Source of the DNA: Fomitopsis serialis | Taxonomy: Eukaryota; Basidiomycota; Agaricomycetes; Polyporales; Fomitopsidaceae | Assembly: GCF_022376445.1 (NCBI RefSeq) | Contig: NW_025955054.1 | Coordinates: 1-64,000 of the forward strand | DNA: 64,000 nucleotides | Direction of reading: 5' to 3' | In this document: in pieces, positions 1 through 11,990 of the stretch | Numbering within the stretch: position 1 is the stretch's first letter | Layout of the letters: each line of letters opens with the position of its first letter | Notes under the pieces: generated by a model | What the model was told of the DNA's origin: nothing | Seen by the model: the letters and a program-made list of their open reading frames with translations, nothing else | Database searches by the model: none | Position numbers and translations under genes: made by a program

Positions 1-1245
1 ATGAACTCATACAGTGAAGATACTTCACTGTCTTCGTCGTCGTCTTGAACGTCTTCGTCTTCGTCTTGTCCGCGTGAATGACTTGAACCGCCAGCGAACT
101 CATGGATTGAATCGTGTGTGTTAGGAGTACCCGAACGTTCGGTGGATCTGAATACGTGTCTGAATGTAATTTTGCAAGGCCCGAAGGGAATTCTGGGTGC
201 TTACCGGGTGTGTTCGATTGTTACTTGTCATCCAACATTTCCTGATGGTCGTCGACCGTAAAAATTGCCTTTAGTTTGCCTTTTTGTACCAGGAGCATTT
301 CTGGCTCATGGTTTGGTGAGCGCAGAGGCCCTGCGTCGTTCGGAATGGCTGGTGCAAGCGCCGCAAGTATTGCCGGCAGCTCATCGAAGGTGCGCTTTCG
401 CCTCACCATACCTACTCCATAAATTAATCTCGAATTCAAAAGACGCAGCGGAGGAATTACGCACTGGGAATGAAGGGCGGAAAGAAAGCGACGAGGCGAA
501 AGGAGGTCTAAATCATCGCATAAATTGCACCCATCCTTCAACTGTCATACGTTACTGTAGGCGTTTACCCGCGCCATTTAAGCGCGGTTTGCGGTGCGTT
601 CCTCGTTTCTCTCAACCTTCACGTACGTCGGTTCAGCAGCGCTAGGGCAAGTTGGTAACATTCGACCTTTCCCCTACCTGCATGATGCTGGACTGACCTG
701 TTTGACTTTTCTTGTAGATCACAACGCGACAGCATTGATTGCATACGCTTGACATTATCGTTGTTGTGTGGTGCGTACTTTACTTCTGTCTCTGTTTCTC
801 GCCCCAGACTTCAAAGCTACGCTGCATACTTACACATAGCTCGCGAGCTGTGGCGTGAGATCTCACGCCACAGGCACCACATTGGCACATATCATATAAC
901 GCGGCCTGTGCCGAGTTAATACGACGGACGTATCCGATTTGGATCCGATCCGTTGAAGCTGTGTCTTCTGGTAGTAGGAGATCGCGAGCGTGAGTAGTTC
1001 AAGTCGGAAAGAGCCTATCGGCGAGAGACTGGACACTGGCAGTTGGCACAGTGAGAAATCCAAGAACGTATACAGTAGGGGGGACGGGTTCTTTGCGGAC
1101 CCTGAGGGGAGGCCGGGGCTATGCCGGCGTTGCTTGCTAATTGGCCCGGTCACTTGACGACATACATAGCTCCCTTGGCTTAGTGGCGGCCGGCCCCATG
1201 AGTTCTTCAGAGAGTCCGTACTCTCAGTGCCCGTTCTGAAGGAAG
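1..1245. other. Left-edge stretch without a convincing gene
   Basis: No gene can be supported here. The first 113 bases are TTC/GTC-rich and, on the minus strand, read as an acidic Asp/Glu-rich peptide that is open to the window edge. This could be a fragment of a gene lying further left or simply a trinucleotide-rich spacer. A 106-codon minus-strand reading frame at 221-541 has an internal ATG and an acidic C-terminus, but no domain I recognise. The last 200 bases precede the ATG of the next gene and should hold its promoter; no TATA box is obvious. Confidence 0.4.
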
Positions 1246-3263
1246 ATGTCTTCCACCTCCTTTATTCGCTCTCGCTCTGTGCCTCAGTCCCTTCGCTCAC
1301 CCCCTCCGGGCGCTCCTCAGTATCGTGTCAATGTCAACAGCGGCTTGAGGGGGGGTAGTTACTTGAACTCTAGCGTCGTCAACAAAGCGAACACTCCGGA
1401 GCCAGGTGAGTATTATTATCTGTGCAGCGCGCTCGTTAACGCGGCATCAAATCGTCAGAGATTAGCCAAACCAATCGAGACAAGTCCAACCCAGACAAAC
1501 AGGAGCCAGGTACGTATAACGTTCTAATCCAAGTGATGTACCTACGCGATCCACTGACGATCGACTTACACCTGCGATTAGCTATCGAGCAGACCGACAA
1601 CGAGGAACAGTACCCGGACGTGGTTCGCAAGGCGTTCGGGAACCGCCAAAGCGACCTTCCCTACGTCAAAGGCGAGATCGTAAGTGCTGCTTGCAGTGTA
1701 GATGCCTGTGCAATTCTAATCAGTACTATTACGCTGCGCAGAAGGTCCCCAACTTCACCAGGCAAGAGTGGAAGGAATTGCAGAAGTGGCTTCAGGAACA
1801 CGACGATCTGAATCGTTACCAGTGAGTTGTCGTTTCCTGTACAGATTCAAGCAGTGGTACTGAACCTCGAGATCATAGGTTTGATTATGATCCAGAGACG
1901 AGTGAATTAACTACGATGTCGCCATTGCACCTACACGAACGCCTCATAGGGTTGAACAAGTTGATGCTTCACGAGCGGTTTATCACGCACTTCACTCCGA
2001 AGGAGTGGATATCCCGGTTGCTTAGAATAGCTGACGATACTGCGGAATACGCTTCTGTGCGTGGAAACGGAGGCCAGAAGAGGATCGCCGATGCCGTCCA
2101 GGCACTCAAAGTCGGCCGCGAACTGATCATCACCTCTCTGGACGAGACGGCGTTGTCTCAGCCGAAGTACACGGACAAGTCTGCGGAAGGGGTGCTCAAT
2201 AAGGTAAGGACCTGTATCTAATCATCGTGCAACCCACTCAATCGAGCGGACGTACAGCTCGTGGAGATGGCGGACCGGCTCCTTGCCATCCTACGCTTGC
2301 GGCAAGCCACGCGGGAGGCGAGGGGAGAGGCCGCGGACGACGAAGAACCGCTGAAGCTTATTTCGCTCTCCTGCTTCTACATCGAGGAGCTGCAGCCGGG
2401 CCGTTCTCAGAGAGCGAAGTGGGCATCGCCGGCGATGGGTGATTTTTATCTCGACAAGCTTGGCCTCGATAACGCCGACTACGAGGAGATGTTGAAGATC
2501 TACCCAGAGTTGATACAAGGCGCAGGTCCGTGGCGCGCGCACGACCATGTGTTCTTCGGCGCTGTGCGCGTCTGGTGGTTTCACATCCCCCTTGGCGAAC
2601 TGGAGACCTTCAGGGCTGGTGTGAAAGCAAAGTGGGAGATGAGCGAGTGGATCGCCAGGGGCCTCGCAATCGTAAGTCTTCGTGTTCTGTTGTGGGTTAA
2701 CGTTCACTGACACGTCCAACAAGCCTATCCTGGAGTCGTACGGTCCTGCACAGCAGCTGCAGGTCGACGTCTTCCTGCGCAAGGTTGAGCAAAGCTACAA
2801 GGACAAACTCGCCATCCTAGCGAGCCAACTGTTGATCGATGACAACGAGAAACTCATTGATGAAGCCGTGGCGAAGCTCAGCAAAGAGGAAGGCACAAAG
2901 CGTTACGAAGAACTCTACCAGTACATGGAGCTCCTCCTCAAGCCGCCCAAGGAAGCCACCAGCTTTGCGGAGTCCATTTCCCGCATCGTTGACGAGATCA
3001 AGGATGGCGCCTACGGCACTGCTTGTGACCGCCTCTGCGATAACTCGCACATCGTCGGGCAAGACACAGTCGTGTTGCAAGGCGGCAAGCCCGGGCCCCG
3101 GGGACGCGACACGAACGCGGAAGACCTCATGGCTCGTGTTGTCCGTATGCGCGCCAATTTTCTCAAACGCAAGCGTGAGGAGGAGCCTGAGTCTGACAGC
3201 GATGTAGACTCGGACAGCATCGACGATCGTGCTCCCCATGGACCGAGTACCTCCCGCGGGTGA
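1246..3263 (+). CDS. Hypothetical protein, seven exons, C-terminal NLS-like and acidic tail
   Basis: I do not recognise the family. Seven exons join in phase: 1246-1405, 1459-1509, 1582-1679, 1742-1821, 1879-2203, 2258-2671 and 2724-3263, giving about 555 residues. Introns are 52-72 nt with good GT..AG ends, which is strong evidence for a real gene. The N-terminus is Ser/Pro-rich and likely disordered. The middle is mostly charged, predicted helical sequence with Trp-rich patches (RVWWFHIPLGELE at about residue 350). The C-terminus has a basic cluster (LKRKREEE) followed by a Ser/Asp tail, typical of nuclear proteins. Exon 1 begins at the first ATG that keeps the frame open. No signal peptide or membrane segment is visible. 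It stands alone on the plus strand, followed by satellite DNA. A nuclear role is only an inference from the basic-acidic tail; the first three short exons are the least certain. Confidence 0.72.
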
Positions 3264-3760
3264 GCTCGTATGCTCGACGATCCATCCAGTCTTTCCCATC
3301 TCTCTCATGCCTTTGACTGGCGTGTGCTGTATGCCGTCCCCGTCGTCATTGTCTCATCTTCCATCGCCTCGCCTGTTGTATTGTCATCTCGAGGTGTGTA
3401 CGAATAGGTCATGTCGCATCTCTAGCTCTCTCGATCGCCTGTGGTACGTTTGTCGCGGTGTACGATAACGTAGTCGTCCCATAGATACTCTTCGTTGTTC
3501 TCGACCTATCGCTATCATCACTGCTGTCCTTGTTATCGAAGCTGTTGTAAGTCATGTATCTTCGTTCGCCGTATTCAATATATTGTTGTATGTTCTTACA
3601 AACACAACGACCTTCGAGCTTCTTGCATACAGAAGTGAGTCATTAACGCACGGTAGGACACTCTCGCTATTGATGTTTTTCTCATTAAATTCCCTTTATT
3701 GTCCGCGAGGGCCGAGCCCTATGTAGACAAAGTACTATCTATGGGGAGAATGTCGAGTTA
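3264..3760. other. 3' flank of the hypothetical gene; no gene seen
   Basis: This is pyrimidine-rich and then AT-rich sequence after the TGA at 3263, probably the 3' UTR and terminator region of the preceding gene. No reading frame with domain similarity was found on either strand. Confidence 0.4.
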
Positions 3761-3828
3761 CTGGTGCGGCGTGCGGGCGTCTCTGGCACGTCGGTAGAGT
3801 CAGTGTATTGTACGGGATGCAGAAGGGC

Positions 3829-3892
3829 GCGGGCGAGACGGCACGCGGGCGAGACGGCACGCGGGCGAGACAACATGCGGGCGAGATGGCGG
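3829..3892 (+). repeat. 16-bp minisatellite array 1 (4 units)
   Basis: Four head-to-tail copies of a 16-bp unit, consensus gcgggcgagacggcac, occupy 3829-3844, 3845-3860, 3861-3876 and 3877-3892, with the last two diverged. The array opens a purine-rich tract that continues to about 4420 as scattered gcgag/gacgg words. A second array 70 bp downstream has the same 16-bp period but another sequence. Confidence 0.85.
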
Positions 3893-3961
3893 CGGACACA
3901 GGAGTATAAGATGCAAAGTCAGCGAGACGATGGGCGAGAGAGACGGCGGGTGGGACATTGA

Positions 3962-4057
3962 GATGACGGGCCTGCGAGATGACAGGCCTGCGAGATGACA
4001 GGCCTGCGAGATGACAGGCCTGCGAGATGACAGGCCTGCGAGATGACAGGCCTATGA
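3962..4057 (+). repeat. 16-bp minisatellite array 2 (6 units)
   Basis: Six contiguous copies of a 16-bp unit, consensus gatgacaggcctgcga. Four central units are identical; the first has one change (gatgacggg) and the last two (cctatga). The near identity suggests recent slippage or unequal exchange. The reading frame in the opposite orientation merely translates the repeat (HLAGLSSRRPV-type) and is not taken as a gene. Confidence 0.92.
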
Positions 4058-4419
4058 GGCCGGCCTGCGAGACGGCGGGTGCGTGCGATGGTGTTAGGGT
4101 GACGTCGACGGGCGAGAGCGATGACAGGGCGAGCGAGATGATGGGCAGGTGAGACGGCGGGTAAGCGGAACGGCGTGCGAGCGAGACAGGTGTGCGGGTG
4201 AGCAAGAGGGCGAGGGCGAGAGCGGGTGACCGAGTCGGCAAGGGAGCCAGCTCGGGCCTGACGGTAAGGTTGCCGGGGCTGACGGTGCTGCCGTTGACAT
4301 GACGGGTGACGGAGTTTGCGCCGCCGGTGTACTCGCCGAATCTAGCACGAGATCGAGCTAGCATTCGGGCGAGAGTTTGTGGGCAGGACGCGTGAGCGGG
4401 CGGGCAAGATGTGTGACCA

Positions 4420-5100
4420 GGTAAGTCCGGTCATGCTACGACCGGGATGCGACGTTGATAGTGCATCGTGATGTCCAGCCATGCCCGGGATGAAAGGTGA
4501 GTCCCGACCGCAAGGACTGCACAGATAACATACCGGACGGTGGCCAGCACTCACGTCACTTGACCGGTACGATTGTGTCCAGAGACCGGGGGAGACACTT
4601 GCACCTGCACGCTCTGCGTGTGCCCAGTGAGATAGCCACGAACTTGAAGGATCGTGGCTGAGCACGCTCACCGACCGGACGTCGATCAGTCGCCACGCCG
4701 ATTGTATGGGCGGGTGTCGTGTGCACACCAGTTGCGCAGGACTGTCCGTGGGGCGTGGGCTCGGGATACTGGGCTCTGGTCGGGGAGCGGACGAGCTCTA
4801 AGGAGTGTGGTCGCTGTTAGCTGTTACTTAGGACTTGCGATAGTAGAAGTCCTAAGCGCCTGTCTCGGGAAACTCCGACGCGGGAAACTGTTCGCTGGTA
4901 CGACGCACGCAGGACGCACGCTTCGGTTGCTTTCACCCGCTGGTAACACTCTGCGCTACGTATGTACTGCCCTCACTGGTAACGAGGACGATGGCAAGCC
5001 GCGCACTCAACGAGTCCTTCGGCAATAACGACAAACCCATCATACGGGCTGACAAACGCAGTATGACCTTGGTTAGGAGGGTTAAGCGGGGCCAAAGGCG
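4420..5100. other. Gene-free spacer between satellite blocks
   Basis: No gene can be supported. Overlapping frames occur on both strands without splice-consistent structure or recognisable domains. Composition is intermediate between the purine-rich blocks on either side. Confidence 0.35.
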
Positions 5101-6200
5101 GGTGTGAAGGCGAGCGAGCGGGCCCACGAACAGGCGGGTGGGCGTCGGCAGGGCTAGCGGTGAGTGGGCGAGCAAAGCCTCAGATAAGTGAACTGACGAG
5201 CAAACGAGTGGACGAGGGACGGGAGAGCGAGCGGGCGGACGACAAAACACACCGTGACCACGAGTGTGCTGGGCTATTGCCCAGCACGCAGACACGGCCG
5301 GTGAACGCACACGCAGGTGGGAAGACAAGCACGCGAGCGAACGGACGGGAAGGCGGAAGGGCGAGTAGACGAGGGGGCGGGCATGAGAGAGGACAGACGA
5401 GCGGGTGGTCGAGCGGGCGGGCGGGCGTTGTTACGCAGCATGACACACTGACGGTGAGCACGCAGGTTGAACGCCCTGCGTGAAAACGCAGCCAGCAAAC
5501 TGACCGCACGCGGACGAATAGGTGGGGCTAGGCGGCACCGTGTACAACACACGACGACAGCACACACACCGACGGCCAGCGCGCTGGGCGAATGCCCAGC
5601 ACGCAGAGACGGCCGATGAACAGGCCACGTGCGCATAAGACTGTCGAGGGCCAGAGGAGAACGGCGGGCGAGCGAGGACGAGTCGGTGGCCGGGCGCGGC
5701 AATGCGACACACACGGCGACAGCGAGCACGCAGGGCAAATGTCCTGCGTGCAAACGCAGCCTGCGAATGGACGGCGGGCGAGGGTGTAGGCAAGGTCGAC
5801 GGCACTGGCACGGGCGCGAGCAAGCGCAAATAGACCGCGCGCACCGGGGCGCGGCAACACAAAGCGTGCAAGCGCGACGCGCACAGCGTTGTTGACGAGC
5901 ACACAGGACAGTTGCCCGGCTCCGAGTGAACCACGGGCACGGGTGCGGGCAGGGCAACAAGCCCGGGCGCGAGGACGCGAGACCGACGGTATCGTATCCG
6001 CGGTTCACCGCCAACATCGACGGTGAACTCGGCCCGATGGACAGCCAGTGGGCGTGCGAGGGCTCTGAGATGGTGGGCAGCAGGCAGGCAGGCGAGAAGG
6101 AGAACATGCAGACAGGGAGGTGCATGGACTTGCGAGCGAGGATGGCGACCAGGGAGTGGGCGAGAGCGGGCGAGAGAGTTCGTCCTTCCGATGTCTCGTT
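5100..6200 (+). repeat. GC-rich degenerate satellite with a recurrent hairpin word
   Basis: The plus strand is dominated by gcgagcgggc-like words. A loosely conserved block recurs at about 5265, 5452, 5578, 5724 and 5895, about 125-190 bp apart, built around an imperfect palindrome (gctgggc, 4 nt, gcccagc at about 5269-5286 and 5582-5599) and followed by an acgcag-acggccg-tgaac motif. Long minus-strand frames of 313 and 323 codons cross the tract only because the opposite strand lacks A/T-rich stops; their Ala/Arg/Pro/Cys-rich translations look like composition artefacts. No transposon ends were identified. Confidence 0.6.
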
Positions 6201-7989
6201 GCCCTCCTCGCGCACTCGCCCAGCCGTTCCTGATCACGCCGCCTGCACACGCCGGTGTACACGACCGAGGCGAGTCCATAGCCGATTCCCGCACTTTTCC
6301 AATCGAGCAGGGCCACATCTTTACTTTGGTGAGCATATCGCCCTTTATCGAGTCGAGTCCGCTGTGAAGCTCCGCCCCCGACTTGCTCTCGCACCCGTGC
6401 ATCCTCCTCCAACCGCTTGCACTGTCTCATAATGCCACCAGAGCGTACCCACGAGTCGTACTCGAGCCCTACAAGTGGTCTGACGTGCCCCAAAACGGCT
6501 GGAGCAGAGACCCTGACCGCCGTATCCGCTACATCCAGCTAGCTAACCATTTGGAGCTAAAGCCATGGACATCCTACATACACTCGTGCAAGTACCGAGT
6601 CGCGCTATGCAACATGCAGCGCAACTCGCTGTACACCGTCCCCAACCCGCGCTCCAGTGCTGGCGCCCTGGGTAAACGGGAAATGGGAGCATTGCCACTG
6701 CGGCAGCAAGGCAAGACGACCCAGCTACGAGGTGTACCGATGGCGAGGCAGGTCAAGCACGATGCTCGGGGTACGTGTTGACCGAATACATGCAACACAG
6801 CGAAGACTGACCATGTCTCCCTAAGCCGAACGCACAGGGACGGCGCCACGTCGATGAAACCAGGAGGCGGCTTCAGACGGTGCGCAGGCACAAGAATCAT
6901 CCATCGTGCACTCGTCTACAGTGCTAGTGCAGAGCACGGGTCAGCGGAACCCGCGCGGTTTGCGGGTACGGGTACGAGTCACCTTTTTGTGGCGCGAACC
7001 CTACCCGCCACTCTCCGCCACTCGCCAGCATCAGTCGTATGTGTAAGTACTGGTCGGCAACAGCGAGCTCCAGCGACGCGGGAAAGCCGTTGCTAGAGCT
7101 AACGGAAGTTAGAGGCAACGAGGGCACGAGGGTACACCCGGTTACGGCCAGTAGGGCCACCAAGCAGGTGAGTGCCCCGCTTGTTGGCTGCAGGCCGCCA
7201 ACCCCACCATCTGCGAGCGCCGCCACGCCTTCCATGAGCCCTCCACGAGCCCGAAAGACCACAGCCCACCGCCTCCGCCCTCTAGGAGTCCGGGCGCACC
7301 GCGCTTGCTCGCCTGTCGATGACGCCTGTCGATGACGCTCCCTCCGACGTACGGGAATGAACACCACGGAAGACTTACCGCAGTCTACGACGTTCGAATA
7401 TGTTGTCTTTGCCATCCTCGGTCGGCTCCGGCCGAAGAGAGCGAACGAATTTTCGAATTCGTACAAACCGTGCGCCTGCGTGAGTGGATTTGCACTTCGT
7501 CTCCCAGCAGAGAAGAACGGGCTGCACCTGGGCAGATTTGTGCGGCGCGAGACAGGCACGCCCTGACAATCTACGCTCGTACCACGACGTGCGCAATCCG
7601 TCCAGAGTAGAGTGTCGATTCGACGATGCGGGATAAACAGGCAGTAGGTTGGATTTATGGCTGTGGACAGTGTACGGATACGTACTGATGTACGAGGAGA
7701 AAGGGGGCTTGGTACTATGGTTATGCAATATGGGCAGCGTGACGGTTAGGCTGCTAACACCACTTTTATTTGATGTACCTATGTAGCTTCAGTCGCCTTG
7801 ACTCAACCGAGGCGTTTTGACGAATATTATGAGCGCTTTCCCATGGTTAATAGCGCTCGGGCTCTGTGAGCATCACGGACGTCGATCGCTGAAGTTCACA
7901 CCGTCTCGGCTGGTAAGCATCCACGGTGTGTCTTTTTCTTTCTCATCACCACAGTCTATCTCCTGTCTCCCCTCCCTTCGTGTGCAGGT
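6200..7989. other. Intergenic region upstream of the DUF6532-like gene
   Basis: Several short frames exist on both strands, but none has a consistent exon structure or a domain I recognise. A 211-codon minus-strand frame at 6924-7559 has low-complexity Arg/Gly/Leu composition and is treated as chance. The final 200 bases are pyrimidine-rich and immediately precede the ATG at 7990, so they probably contain that gene's promoter and 5' UTR. Confidence 0.35.
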
Positions 7990-10981
7990 ATGGGCAAGCG
8001 GGTCACCCGGTCGGACGCAGCCGAACAAGCTTCCGAGAACCCGAGGACCACTAGATCGACCAAGAGCCAGGGCGCAGGCGGCTCCAAGAAAAACACTCAG
8101 CCCGCAAAACGCAAGGCGAGCGAGGCGGTAGCTAAGAAGAAAACACAGGAGATGACGAAGGAGAAACGCACTGGTGAGTGACCCCGTGCTGCAATGAACC
8201 TAAAAGTTGGTATTGCTGACGTGGCGTGGTAGAGGTACGGAAGAATGTGTCGAAGATGATGGACGAAGAAAACAAATCATCCACTGATGAAGAGCTACCA
8301 AAAGCAAAAAAGAAGAAGCGCGCCGTGATGGAGGACGAGGAGGTGGAAGATGACGAGCAGGATAAGGCGGGTGAAGGCACACCGGAGGATGTGGAGATGG
8401 ACGATCACACGACTCAACAGCGTAAAGCTGCTCGACGTACGCGGTAATCATGGTCGGCGCGGTACACCTTACTGACTAGCTCGTCGCGTTTATACGAAGC
8501 CAAACCGAAACCCGCGTACGGTAAATTTGCAAGACCCAAGACGTCCTTGGATCCCGCCGAGGAAGATTTTGTGGGAATACTAGGTAAGTTCTCTCATAAA
8601 TCCACATTAATACTGGCTAAGCTACTAATTCTGTAGTCAGAGGACGGCGTGAAGCCCGTGGGGACACTGGCAGTAGTAGCAAGAGAAGTGAGCTGAAGTC
8701 CGCCATACCTAAGTCTGCCAAATCTGCCGGTGGCAAGTCGCCCCATGGTACTGCCAAGTCTGCTGGTGGCAAGTCGCCCCATGGTACTGCCAAACCGAAA
8801 GCGCTGTCGGCGAGTGGAAAGGTAAGCAGCCATCTCGTACCGTGCACAAGCGGAGAAACATGGTTTCACATCGACAGGACAAGGGCAAAGGCCGAGCAAC
8901 GGACAAGGATGACGCGGTCAGCAGTGAGCATGAGCTCGAAGAAGACGGAGTCAGCGATGGCGAAGGCAAGAATGAGAGCGAAGTTGATGAGGATGAGATC
9001 GATGAAGATGAGGTCGAGGATGAAGATGAGGGCGAGAGTGGGGACGAGGCCGAGGCTGACGATGTAGAGTCTCAAGAGTCGGAGGATGAGGGTGACGTGA
9101 TAGTGAGTATCTTTCTTGGTTTATCAGTGGCGATCAGCATCACATCTACGTGCAGCTCGTGTCCGAGACGAAGGCGAAACCCAAGCCGGCTCTCACCAAC
9201 TCGACGGGTGGTGAACGAGACAGCAGAAGTCGCGCCAAGGTCACCGACTTACCAGTCAAAGTTAGGACTCTCGTCTAGGCCGCGCAGAACTGTCTGCGAC
9301 TACGCATTGCGCTAAATTCGGCGTGGACGAAGGAGGCTTCAGTCGCGTCCATACGGCTGCCAAAGAGGGATGTACTAATCAGTGACAGTGTTCGCAACGC
9401 TTATGACAGACGAGGGACTGGCGAACATGCTGCCGACATCAAGGCCGCGTTCCGGCTGCTGGAAGGCCCGAAGAAAGACAAGAAGAAAGCGGGTCGCGGC
9501 GCGAGCTCGGATGATGATGAGGACCCGGAACGAGCCGTGTTGAGAGCGAACACCTACGCCGTGGTGAGCCCACACTCATTGTAATCCACTACAGTCGGAG
9601 GCTCTGATCCTTTCCAGGTCTGGACTTGCGCATCACAAACTCGGAACGAGCTCAAGAGGAAGGCGAAGCAAGTGATAGAGCAGACCTTCAAGCTTGGCGG
9701 GCTGTCAGTCGCTCAAAGGACCGAGGTCGTCGTTTGGCTTCTCGAGACGCACCCCACGGTAGTGAATGATGTTACCGGGACACGTAACGGGACACGCAAC
9801 ATCGCGAACTTCGTCTCGGGGGCGTAGAGTATCACTTCGACCGGAAGAAAAACCTGGATCGAGAGGTACGTGTGCACACAGGGTCAGCACATCAGAGCGA
9901 ACTCACTGCGATCTAGCGTACCAGGGTCGAGCCCACGGAGCCATTCCGAAACGAATGCATCCCTGAGCTCGTCTACCAGTACTACGGCCTGGCAGGACGT
10001 GGCGATGCGAACATTAATGCGGCCCTGGACGAGTTCAGCAAGGTGCCCTTCAACCTCATCGCCCTCGCGTGCAACGCGGTACGTCTCATCTTCGTCGAGT
10101 TCCTGCCCTACGTCAAGCTACTGATTGATGTGTATAATAGATTGAAGCGGCGTTGATGGAGGTGGTGGCGCACAACCAGTCGATCTTCTTCTCCAGCAAG
10201 CTATTCGTGGGCAAGTGAGTCATTCTTGCGTTCGATTGCAAATGGTGAATGCTCACTAGCCATAGGTGGGATGGTACAATGGCCATTCTAGAGACTCTGG
10301 AAGAGCGCGCGGGCGAGTACCTCAAAGAGACGCAGGAGCTCATATGGAAGCACATCAGGTAAGCTCTGGATCCAGACGGAGATCTTTACTGACCACACAT
10401 ACAGCAATCGTCTTAACGCTGGCCCCAACGCAGTCAACGCAGTCGAGGTGACGATGGTCAGCGATGAGGAGCCGCGCAGCTTCATCCCGATGCTCCAGTT
10501 GCGCGCATCAAAGCCGCAGAGCAGCGGCAACGAGCCCGCCGGCATGTCGAAGGCTGCGACGAAGCCGTCGTCGAGCACAGCAAAGAAGGGCAGTCAACCC
10601 ACCACGACATCGACCGCGGGCAGGCCGTCCAGCTCGTCGAAGAGCGCGAAGACACAGGACTCGTCACAGGCGGCGAAGAATCCACCCAGTCCATCGAGGA
10701 AGACTCGTGGTGCAGGAGCGTCGACTTCGATGTCGAGGAGGAAGCACCGACGGCGCGACTCTGACGGCTCTGACGGCGGCGAAGTGGGTGGACAGGGCGA
10801 GACTGAGGACGAAGGGGGCATCGGAGTCACTGGCGAGGGCGGTGAAGGGGCTCAGGCTGAGATCGATGAACTCCACGGGTCCGGAGAAGGTGAGTATTCA
10901 GCCGTCACTTGTCACCTACATGATCCCATTCAGCATTCCCCAGACCCTGCCAGTGGCACATCCACGAATGGCGGGGCTTGA
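7990..10981 (+). CDS. DUF6532-like nuclear protein with acidic middle, interrupted by one in-frame TAG
   Basis: Twelve exons join in phase: 7990-8173, 8233-8436, 8500-8583, 8637-8821, 8878-9102, 9156-9563, 9618-9783, 9828-9865, 9917-10078, 10141-10214, 10266-10358 and 10405-10981, about 800 codons. The N-terminus is Lys/Arg-rich (PKAKKKKRAVM) and nuclear-looking. Exon 4 holds two copies of a 12-residue repeat (SAGGKSPHGTAK). Exon 5 is a long Glu/Asp tract. Exons 6-12 carry the folded part, with features I associate with the basidiomycete DUF6532 family (EPFRNECIPELVYQYY, then FNLIALACNAIEAALMEV). The tail is Ser-rich with RRKHRRRDSDGSD. An in-frame TAG at 9276-9278 sits where Gln would be one base away (CAG), and the frame stays open on both sides. 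This may be a nonsense mutation, a base error or, less likely, part of a 39-nt intron. The family assignment is from memory and moderate; function is unknown. The last splice choice near 10892 is uncertain. Confidence 0.62.
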
Positions 10982-11990
10982 CTAGGCTAGTAGAATGGTG
11001 TTCAACTGATGACTCCAGACTTCCAAGGTAAGTCAATCAGTCGTCTGCATGATCAAAGTAATTGCTCATTCAATCATCTAGCTCTAGTATTTATGGTCTC
11101 GTGTACTACTAGTACTCCTCCTTTGTAGGTCACTCGTACGTCGCTCGCTCTGCTCGCGCTGTCCTCAGGCTCTGTGTGGTACGTGTACTTGCTCCGAGTC
11201 TCGGTTTCACAGTTGTGGACCTGCTAGTCCAAGATGATTACTGTACACAGTCTTCACTGCAGTGTCATCATCATGTTGTATGCGTAGTACTGAACATTGT
11301 TGTAAGCTTACCAATATCATCGTCATCTCGGTCGCAGCCAATGCACAAGGTGCATATTTGTAAATAATTTGAGTACCCTGAAGACAAAGTCAGTGGCAAA
11401 AGCACAATTAAGTACAAAGAAAAAGGGCTCCATCACGGGTCTTCATTCAACTAAAGCCTTCATAAATGGAATTAGGGGACCTTTATAGACACGGTTAAAA
11501 GGTAGACTTGTGTAAATCAATCTTCATGTTCTTAAGCGTGCTAATTGCCTTCAATGCGCATAATATGGCATGATAAGTAAGGAAAAGACAGATTGATTTT
11601 TCCTGATGTAGGGTATTGCACGTGCAGATACTTTGTTATGCTTGCTGTGATCGCGGTGCAACCTCAACATAACACATCCTCCAGGTACTCATCACATGAA
11701 TAGTCAAGAGCTGAGTATACCACTGTCATACACTGTGGTTGTCACTGTTGAACATGCACATTATAGGATTCCACCAGCAAGACCACCTCATGGGCAGCAT
11801 GCCTGCTGGACAATCACACAGTAGTGCATACTGGCTTGAGCAACAGCTACATTGTGTTGGCACCCAGTCAAACACCTGGCCTCACACATTCTGACAAGGT
11901 AGATGACAACCAATCATGATCACTCAGAATCAATTTACTCTGGGGCAGTTACTATTCACAGGCAGTTGCCAACTGTGGAGAAATGTGCCT
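10982..11990. other. 1-kb spacer between convergent gene ends
   Basis: This is AT-richer than its surroundings and lies between the 3' end of the DUF6532-like gene and the 3' end of the minus-strand aminotransferase. It presumably contains both 3' UTRs. No open frame, tRNA or repeat was recognised. Confidence 0.4.

Noticed and set aside
5274..6402. Long minus-strand reading frames (313 and 323 codons) across the GC-rich satellite
   Set aside because: They overlap each other in different frames, translate to Arg/Ala/Pro/Cys-rich strings, and are explained by repeat composition and lack of AT-rich stops.
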